This document shows, piece by piece, positions 1 through 6,118 of a stretch of 6,118 nt of DNA. The translations under genes were made by a program, and so were the position numbers. Within the stretch, counting starts at the first letter, position 1. The number at the start of each line of letters is the position of its first letter. The notes under the pieces were generated by a model, which saw only the letters and a list, made by a program, of their open reading frames with translations, ran no database searches and was not told the DNA's origin. The DNA is taken from contig SDZP01000217.1 in NCBI GenBank assembly GCA_004144935.1, forward strand, positions 1 to 6,118, written 5' to 3'. Origin of the DNA: Caulobacteraceae bacterium. GTDB lineage: Bacteria > Pseudomonadota > Alphaproteobacteria > Caulobacterales > Caulobacteraceae.

Positions 1-200
1 TTGTCTTGCTGCTGTATCACCGGGTGCAGCTGAGCATGGAGGACTTGGTCACGCTGCTCGCCCCGCTGTGCAGTGCCCGTCCGGCATCCAGACCCCCGGG
101 TAGGTTTTTCTCCGCCATACACACCTTGCTGGGCTCCGCGAATGCAGCCAGCGACAGCGACTTGGATGAACGGGTGCTGACGGCTCGGAAGAAGATCAAC
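1..200. other. Unresolved region upstream of the hydroxylase gene
   Basis: I cannot assign a gene here. The reading frame of the downstream hydroxylase stays open back to the left edge with mostly GC third positions. However, the peptide it would add has no counterpart in the hydroxylase family, which normally begins near base 201. No tail of a TonB-dependent receptor, a common neighbour of this hydroxylase family, is visible on the plus strand. I also found no convincing Fur box or strong promoter. The segment may hold the end of an upstream gene or a leader. It cannot be resolved without sequence to the left. Confidence 0.4.
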
Positions 201-890
201 ATGCAGATCATGCTGATCCAGATCGAGAACCTGTTGACGCCGGCCCAGGTCGTCCAGTTCCAGAACGCGCTTGCCGATGCCTCCTGGGCCGACGGCAAGG
301 TGACGGCCGGCTACCAGTCGGCGCTGGCCAAGCACAACCTGCAGCTTCCCGAATCCAGCGAGGTGGCCCGCTCGCTCGGCGCCGAGGTCCAGCGGGCGCT
401 GGCCGGCAACCTGCTGTTCCAGTCGGCTGCCCTGCCGGCCCGCATCTTCCCGCCGCTGTTCAACCGCTACGAGGGCCAGCACAGCTTCGGCGTCCATGTC
501 GACAACGCCCTCCGGACTCTGCCGGACGGGACCCGCCTGCGCACGGACCTGTCGGCCACCCTGTTCCTCACCGACCCGGAAGATTACGACGGCGGCGAGC
601 TGGTCATCGAGGACGTCTACGGCGCCCATGCGGTGAAGCTGGCGGCCGGCTCGATGATCCTCTACCCGGCGACCTCCCTGCATCAGGTGACGCCGGTGAC
701 CCGCGGGGCCCGGACGGCCAGCTTCTTCTGGATCCAGAGCCATGTGCGGGACGACGCCGCCCGGGCCACCCTGTTCGACATGGACATGGCCCTGCAGGGC
801 CTGCGCGGCCAGCTTGGCGACGACCATGCCAGCCTGGTCAGCCTGACCGGCGTCTACCACAACCTGCTGCGGCGCTGGGCCGAGACCTGA
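201..890 (+). CDS. piuC: PKHD-type Fe(II)/2-oxoglutarate-dependent dioxygenase (PiuC/YbiX family)
   Basis: This is a cytoplasmic non-haem iron oxygenase expected to couple 2-oxoglutarate decarboxylation to hydroxylation of an unknown substrate. Relatives (E. coli YbiX, Pseudomonas PiuC) are often iron-regulated and sit beside TonB-dependent siderophore receptors. The sequence shows the full facial triad in a double-stranded beta-helix core: H99 and D101 in a HVD motif and H161 in SLHQVTPVTRG. R171 lies ten residues later and is the expected 2-oxoglutarate ligand. Family signatures include LFNRY (87-91), RTDLSATLFL and YDGGELV, followed by the helical C-terminal PKHD segment ending in YHNLLRRW. 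I chose the ATG at 201 (229 residues) because GGAAG lies 9 bases upstream. An ATG at 210 gives 226 residues and aligns better with the family N-terminus, so the start is uncertain by three codons. No receptor gene is visible in the window. Family assignment is firm; the substrate and an iron-uptake role are inference. Confidence 0.95.
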   Translation: MQIMLIQIENLLTPAQVVQFQNALADASWADGKVTAGYQSALAKHNLQLPESSEVARSLGAEVQRALAGNLLFQSAALPARIFPPLFNRYEGQHSFGVHVDNALRTLPDGTRLRTDLSATLFLTDPEDYDGGELVIEDVYGAHAVKLAAGSMILYPATSLHQVTPVTRGARTASFFWIQSHVRDDAARATLFDMDMALQGLRGQLGDDHASLVSLTGVYHNLLRRWAET

Positions 891-913
891 ACCACTGAGG
901 TTTGTCGATTAGC

Positions 914-925
914 CGACCATGGTCG
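914..925. repeat. 12-base perfect palindrome in intergenic region
   Basis: CGACCATGGTCG reads the same on both strands and lies 24 bases after the hydroxylase stop, just upstream of a possible -10 element. It could be a small operator for a dimeric regulator. With no loop it is a poor hairpin and no T tract follows, so a terminator role is unlikely. Chance occurrence in GC-rich DNA is quite possible. Confidence 0.3.
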
Positions 926-943
926 CCGACGCCGTGCTAGAGT
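920..943 (+). promoter_or_regulatory. Weak promoter candidate for the small-gene pair
   Basis: GCTAGAGT (936-943) matches six of eight positions of the Caulobacter housekeeping -10 pattern GCTANAWC, counting the free position. A poor -35-like TGGTCGC (920-926) lies 9 bases upstream, one base closer than the usual 10-14. It would give a leader of roughly 100 bases before the ATG at 1049. The match is weak and rests on a remembered consensus, so treat it as a candidate only. Confidence 0.25.
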
Positions 944-1009
944 GCGCCACCGTTCCGCATGCTTGCGGGACCCTGCCGGCCTGATCTGCCGTCCTGCCCG
1001 ATTTTTTGA

Positions 1010-1026
1010 TCCCGCGCCGCGCGGGA
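1010..1026 (+). other. GC-rich leader hairpin upstream of the 88-residue gene
   Basis: TCCCGCG and CGCGGGA (1010-1016 and 1020-1026) form a 7-bp stem around a 3-base CCG loop, 22 bases before the ATG at 1049. A run of six T lies before it (1002-1007), not after, so it is not a plus-strand intrinsic terminator. On the minus strand the hairpin would be followed by A residues, which also argues against termination. It may be a leader structure affecting translation or mRNA stability, or a chance product of high GC. Confidence 0.35.
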
Positions 1027-1048
1027 CGTCGGGGGCGAAAGGCGCCGC

Positions 1049-1315
1049 ATGTCCAAGACCCAAATCCCCGCCCAGCCGCTGACCATGGCCCAGCTCCGCA
1101 AGCGCCTCGACGAGGCGCTGACCAACGGCCATCAGCCCAAGGACCTGGTCCTGCGCCTGACCCTCCGCGACGCCGCCCTGATCAAGCGCAGCTCGGTGTT
1201 CGCCGACGACGAGATCCGTTTCGTCGACGGGGTCATGCATGTGCTCGGCATCTCCACCATCATCGGCCAGGTGGGCGAGACCGCCATTGGCGCCGCCGAA
1301 ACCGCCGTTTCGTGA
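1049..1315 (+). CDS. Hypothetical protein, 88 residues, soluble
   Basis: I do not recognise this family. The protein starts at an ATG with AAAGG about 6 bases upstream and has codon use like its neighbours. Residues 13-30 look like an amphipathic helix (MAQLRKRLDEAL). The middle is mixed charged and hydrophobic with KDLVLRLTLRDAALIKR, and the C-terminus (about 65-88) is small-residue and hydrophobic with GISTIIGQVGETAIGAAETAVS. No signal peptide, metal motif or clear membrane span is visible, though the C-terminal stretch is apolar enough to pack on a partner. Its stop codon overlaps the GTG start of the next gene (bases 1312-1315), which suggests translational coupling and a shared function. 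That it is a gene is fairly likely; its role is unknown. Confidence 0.7.
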   Translation: MSKTQIPAQPLTMAQLRKRLDEALTNGHQPKDLVLRLTLRDAALIKRSSVFADDEIRFVDGVMHVLGISTIIGQVGETAIGAAETAVS

Positions 1316-1545
1316 GCGAAACGCCCGGGCGACGCCGCCTGCCGCTGCCGTCACCCTTCGTCCTCATGCTGCTCGGCATGGGGGTGGTGATCGTCGGCCT
1401 GCTGTGGCTGATCAGCGCCCGTCCCAAGCCCGACTTCGCGGACGCCCCGCCAACCGCCGTCAGCTCCACCAAGGCCAACTCGGCCGACTATGCGGCGGCC
1501 AGCCGCAAGGCGGACGCCCGTCGGCTCAGGGGCGGCAAGGACTGA
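1312..1545 (+). CDS. Hypothetical small single-span membrane protein, 77 residues
   Basis: No known family is recognised. The gene begins at a GTG sharing the four bases GTGA with the stop of the 88-residue gene, a typical arrangement for translational coupling. I chose this start because it gives a short basic N-terminus (residues 7-9 RRR) directly before a clean hydrophobic span at about 16-36 (FVLMLLGMGVVIVGLLWLIS). The span is followed by a polar, proline- and alanine-rich tail ending in a basic segment (SRKADARRLRGGKD). Positive charges flank both sides of the span, so topology is ambiguous. The same frame stays open far upstream, but that extension overlaps the 88-residue gene and is arginine/proline-rich shadow sequence. 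The stop lies 4 bases from the convergent peptidase stop. It may be a small membrane partner of the preceding protein; this is inference. Confidence 0.65.
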   Translation: MSETPGRRRLPLPSPFVLMLLGMGVVIVGLLWLISARPKPDFADAPPTAVSSTKANSADYAAASRKADARRLRGGKD

Positions 1546-1549
1546 TCCT

Positions 1550-3205
1550 TCAGGGCTTGCGCCGGTCGGCCGAGCCCTCGCGCACCGGCCCGAACTCCGA
1601 TCCCGCCTTCCAGCCCGGCCAGTCGCTGCTGTTGGCCAGCGCCTTGCCGGCCTGGAACACCAGGTCGACATCCATCGCCGCCCCGCGCAGGTCCCAGTCG
1701 GCGCTCCAGACGTCGCCGGTCTGGTGATAGGCGGTTGCGGTGTAGTCGCTGACCCATTGGTCGCCGGACGCCCTGCCGCCCTCGACCAGGTCCGGCCCGC
1801 CGCCCAGCGCCATGATCAGGACGACCGGCACTCCGCGCTTGGCCAGCGAGAAATGGTCGGCGCGGTAGAAGAGGCCGCGCTCGGGCCTGGCGTCCGGGGT
1901 GATCACCCGCCCCTGCGTCCTGGCCGCCGTGGCCAGACCGTCCTCCAGGGCGTTCTGCCCCGCCCCGACCAGCACCACGTCCCGCGCCGGCCCGACCGGC
2001 TGCAGGACGTCCAGGGTATAGGCGCCGGCCATCCTCTCCAGCGACACGGTGGGATGCTGGGCGAAGTATTCCGAGCCCAGCAGGCCCCGCTCCTCGGCCG
2101 TCCAGGCGGCGAACAGCACGGTGCGCTCCGGGGGCGGCCCGGCCTTGAAGTTGCGCGCGATCTCGAACAGGCCCGCGATGCCGATGGCGTCGTCCAGCGC
2201 CCCCGGACGCATCCGCCGCCCGGCCGCGTCCGGCTTGTCGGCCAGACCATAGGCGTCCCAGTGGCCGGCATAGGCCACCGTCTCGTCCGGCCTTTTGGCG
2301 CCGGTCAGCTTGCCGATGACATTGCGGCTCTCGACGGAGGTGTGCTCGACGGCCAGGTCGGCGCTGAAGCGGGCGGCCTTCAGCTCGACGGGTTTGAACC
2401 CGGCGGTCCGGGCCTGAACCTTCAGCGTCTCCAGATCGAGCCCGGCGGAAGCGAACAGCTCGGCCGCCGCGCCGCGCTCGATCCAGCCCTGGAACGGCAC
2501 GCGCCCGGCTCCGCCGTCGGCGCGGGCGACGTCGAAATTCTCGCCCTGCGGCGCGACGACCGTGACCCAGCCATAGCCGGCGCCCGGCGTCTCATGAACG
2601 ATCAGCGCCCCGGCCGCGCCGCGCCGCGCCGCCTCCTCGTACTTGTAGGTCCAGCGGCCGTAGTAGGTCATCGCCCGGCCGCCGAACTTGCCGGCCACCG
2701 GCTCGCCGGCCGCCGCCTCGAAGTCCGGATCGTTGATCAGGAAGACGACGATCTTGCCCTTGACGTCCACGCCCTTGAAATCGTCCCACCCGCGTTCCGG
2801 GGCGTTGACGCCATAGCCGACGAACACCAGGCCGGCGTCCTTGACGGCGATGCGGTCGGTGGGCCGCACCGTATTGACGTAGATGTCCTTGAACTGCTCG
2901 AGGCCCCGCGCCTTGCCGCCGACGCTGACCGAGAGGGTTCCGCCGGGCTTGACCTGGGTGCGGACAAGCGAAACCTTCTGCGTCCAGCCGCCGTTCTCGC
3001 CGCCCGGCTCCAGGCCGGACTCGGTGAAGCGCTTGACGATGTAGTCGATGGTCTTCTGCTCGGCGGCGGCCCCCGGGGCGCGGCCCTCGAAGGCCTCGGA
3101 CGCCAGCACCCGGGTGTCCTCCGACAGCGCCTTGGGATCAATCTCCCGGGCCAAGGCCGGGGTCGCAACCAGGATCGCGAGGCTGAGGACGAGGGCGAAA
3201 CGCAT
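1550..3205 (-). CDS. Exported M28-family zinc metallopeptidase (PA-domain-containing)
   Basis: The 551-residue protein has a clear Sec signal peptide, residues 1-19, with likely cleavage after ATPALA, so the mature enzyme should act in the periplasm or outside. Residues about 120-230 resemble a protease-associated (PA) insertion. The C-terminal part carries the M28 dizinc site: H315 in AGHWD, bridging D338 in GALDD, E371-E372 (general base and ligand) in AEERGLLGSEYF, D399 in LDV and H451 in YRADHF. A late YHQTGD motif is also typical. All expected ligands are present, so activity as an amino- or carboxypeptidase is likely; substrate specificity cannot be read from sequence. I chose the ATG at 3205 because AGGAG (3214-3218) is 8 bases upstream. 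An in-frame GTG at 3214 overlaps that site. The gene is divergent from the sensor kinase and convergent with the small genes. Confidence 0.95.
   Translation of the reverse strand: MRFALVLSLAILVATPALAREIDPKALSEDTRVLASEAFEGRAPGAAAEQKTIDYIVKRFTESGLEPGGENGGWTQKVSLVRTQVKPGGTLSVSVGGKARGLEQFKDIYVNTVRPTDRIAVKDAGLVFVGYGVNAPERGWDDFKGVDVKGKIVVFLINDPDFEAAAGEPVAGKFGGRAMTYYGRWTYKYEEAARRGAAGALIVHETPGAGYGWVTVVAPQGENFDVARADGGAGRVPFQGWIERGAAAELFASAGLDLETLKVQARTAGFKPVELKAARFSADLAVEHTSVESRNVIGKLTGAKRPDETVAYAGHWDAYGLADKPDAAGRRMRPGALDDAIGIAGLFEIARNFKAGPPPERTVLFAAWTAEERGLLGSEYFAQHPTVSLERMAGAYTLDVLQPVGPARDVVLVGAGQNALEDGLATAARTQGRVITPDARPERGLFYRADHFSLAKRGVPVVLIMALGGGPDLVEGGRASGDQWVSDYTATAYHQTGDVWSADWDLRGAAMDVDLVFQAGKALANSSDWPGWKAGSEFGPVREGSADRRKP
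1552..1578 (+). terminator. Strong hairpin at the convergent gene junction (possible terminator)
   Basis: AGGGCTTG (1552-1559) pairs with CGAGCCCT (1571-1578), including one G-U pair. After a single bulged C, GCC (1561-1563) pairs with GGC (1568-1570) around a GGTC loop, giving about 11 bp. It begins 7 bases after the stop of the 77-residue gene and lies within the last codons of the convergent peptidase gene. No T tract follows on either strand, so classic intrinsic termination is uncertain. It could still stop or stabilise the plus-strand transcript. Confidence 0.35.
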
Positions 3206-3213
3206 GGCGGGCA

Positions 3214-3218
3214 CTCCT
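3214..3218 (-). promoter_or_regulatory. Ribosome binding site deciding the peptidase start
   Basis: AGGAG on the minus strand lies 8 bases before the ATG at 3205. The alternative GTG three codons upstream overlaps this motif, so it would lack its own site. This supports the ATG and leaves a signal peptide beginning MRFALVLSL. Confidence 0.8.
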
Positions 3219-3230
3219 GTGACCGGTCTT

Positions 3231-3263
3231 GTTAGCCCCTTTGCCAGGCCGGATCCAAGCGAA
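3231..3263 (-). promoter_or_regulatory. Weak promoter candidate for the peptidase gene
   Basis: On the minus strand, GCTAACAA resembles the Caulobacter -10 pattern GCTANAWC, with a TTGGATC-like -35 element about 15 bases upstream. Both are imperfect and the spacing is slightly long. It is listed because the divergent arrangement requires a minus-strand promoter somewhere in this 137-base region, and nothing better is visible. Confidence 0.2.
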
Positions 3264-3296
3264 CCGCGACGAGTGACCGCACCCCGGGTTAAGACC

Positions 3297-3321
3297 TTGG
3301 CAGGCCTGGCGCCCCTAAAAT
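3297..3321 (+). promoter_or_regulatory. Promoter candidate for the hybrid sensor kinase gene
   Basis: TTGGCAG (3297-3303) and CCTAAAAT (3314-3321) lie 10 bases apart, fitting the Caulobacter housekeeping layout (TTGACGS, 10-14 bases, GCTANAWC) with two mismatches in each element. TAAAAT also differs from TATAAT at one base. Transcription would start near 3328, leaving a short leader that still contains the GGAG at 3331-3334. An 8-base palindrome CAGGCCTG (3301-3308) lies across the spacer and could be an operator. Confidence 0.45.
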
Positions 3322-3330
3322 GCGCGTACC

Positions 3331-3334
3331 GGAG
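3331..3334 (+). promoter_or_regulatory. Ribosome binding site deciding the kinase GTG start
   Basis: GGAG lies 8 bases before the GTG at 3343. The nearby ATG at 3320 is in another frame, and no ATG in the correct frame precedes the conserved GAF region, so this site supports the GTG. Confidence 0.7.
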
Positions 3335-3342
3335 TTCCCGTC

Positions 3343-6118
<2,776 letters not shown>

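Noticed and set aside
17..118. 33-residue minus-strand frame with AAGG 5 bases before its ATG
   Set aside because: It is too short, has no recognisable feature, and its GC periodicity may come from another frame. It is unsupported without upstream sequence.
883..903. Short stem-loop over the hydroxylase stop codon
   Set aside because: The 6-bp stem with one G-U pair and a 9-base loop is weak and lacks a following T tract.
991..1007. Six-T run as a terminator for the hydroxylase gene
   Set aside because: Only a 4-bp stem (977-980 with 988-991) precedes it, about 10 bases away. The strong hairpin lies after the T run, the wrong order for intrinsic termination.
1006..1311. Upstream extension of the 77-residue membrane protein frame
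   Set aside because: The extension is arginine/proline-rich, overlaps the 88-residue gene out of frame and has no ribosome site. The GTG at 1312 gives a sensible small membrane protein.
854..1354. 166-residue open frame on the minus strand
   Set aside because: It overlaps the end of the hydroxylase and the whole 88-residue gene in antisense. It has low-complexity composition and no recognisable motif.
3206..3214. GTG at 3214 as start of the peptidase
   Set aside because: It overlaps the AGGAG that serves the ATG at 3205, and it adds residues before an otherwise ideal signal peptide.
1490..3235. 581-residue open frame on the plus strand
   Set aside because: It is antisense to the M28 peptidase, which has a signal peptide and all zinc ligands. 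The plus-strand translation is arginine/proline/glycine-rich with no domain.
3320..3342. ATG at 3320 as start of the kinase
   Set aside because: It is in a different frame from the GAF and kinase domains. The GTG at 3343 has GGAG 8 bases upstream and leads directly into conserved sequence.

Overview
The window is high-GC bacterial DNA with strongly GC-biased third codon positions. The gene content fits an alphaproteobacterium, most likely a Caulobacterales relative (Caulobacter, Phenylobacterium or Brevundimonas type). It contains a PiuC/YbiX-type dioxygenase, a secreted M28 peptidase and a multi-PAS hybrid histidine kinase, and two promoter candidates resemble the Caulobacter housekeeping pattern (TTGACGS, 10-14 bases, GCTANAWC). 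The taxonomic placement is inference from style and gene content, because no marker gene is present.

Layout, left to right: (1) 1-200, an unresolved leader with no convincing gene. (2) 201-890 (+), an Fe(II)/2-oxoglutarate PKHD-type hydroxylase. (3) 891-1048, an intergenic region with a weak promoter candidate, a 12-base palindrome and a GC-rich leader hairpin. (4) 1049-1315 and 1312-1545 (+), two small unrecognised genes whose stop and start codons overlap by 4 bases: an 88-residue soluble protein and a 77-residue single-span membrane protein. The second starts at GTG and is easily missed. (5) 1550-3205 (-), a complete exported M28-family zinc metallopeptidase, converging on the small genes with only 4 bases between stop codons; a strong hairpin sits at this junction. 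(6) 3206-3342, a divergent regulatory region. (7) 3343 to the right edge (+), a large soluble hybrid sensor kinase (GAF, three PAS, HisKA, HATPase, receiver) that runs off the window with at least 925 residues.

The genes form separate transcription units rather than one pathway. Only the two small genes look like an operon. The peptidase and the kinase are divergently transcribed from a 137-base region, so shared regulation is possible but not shown. Long open frames antisense to the peptidase and kinase are by-products of high GC and were rejected. I see no clear sign of a mobile element, CRISPR array, RNA gene or novel defence system. The best leads are the coupled small-gene pair, the in-register PAS triplication in the kinase, and the junction hairpin.
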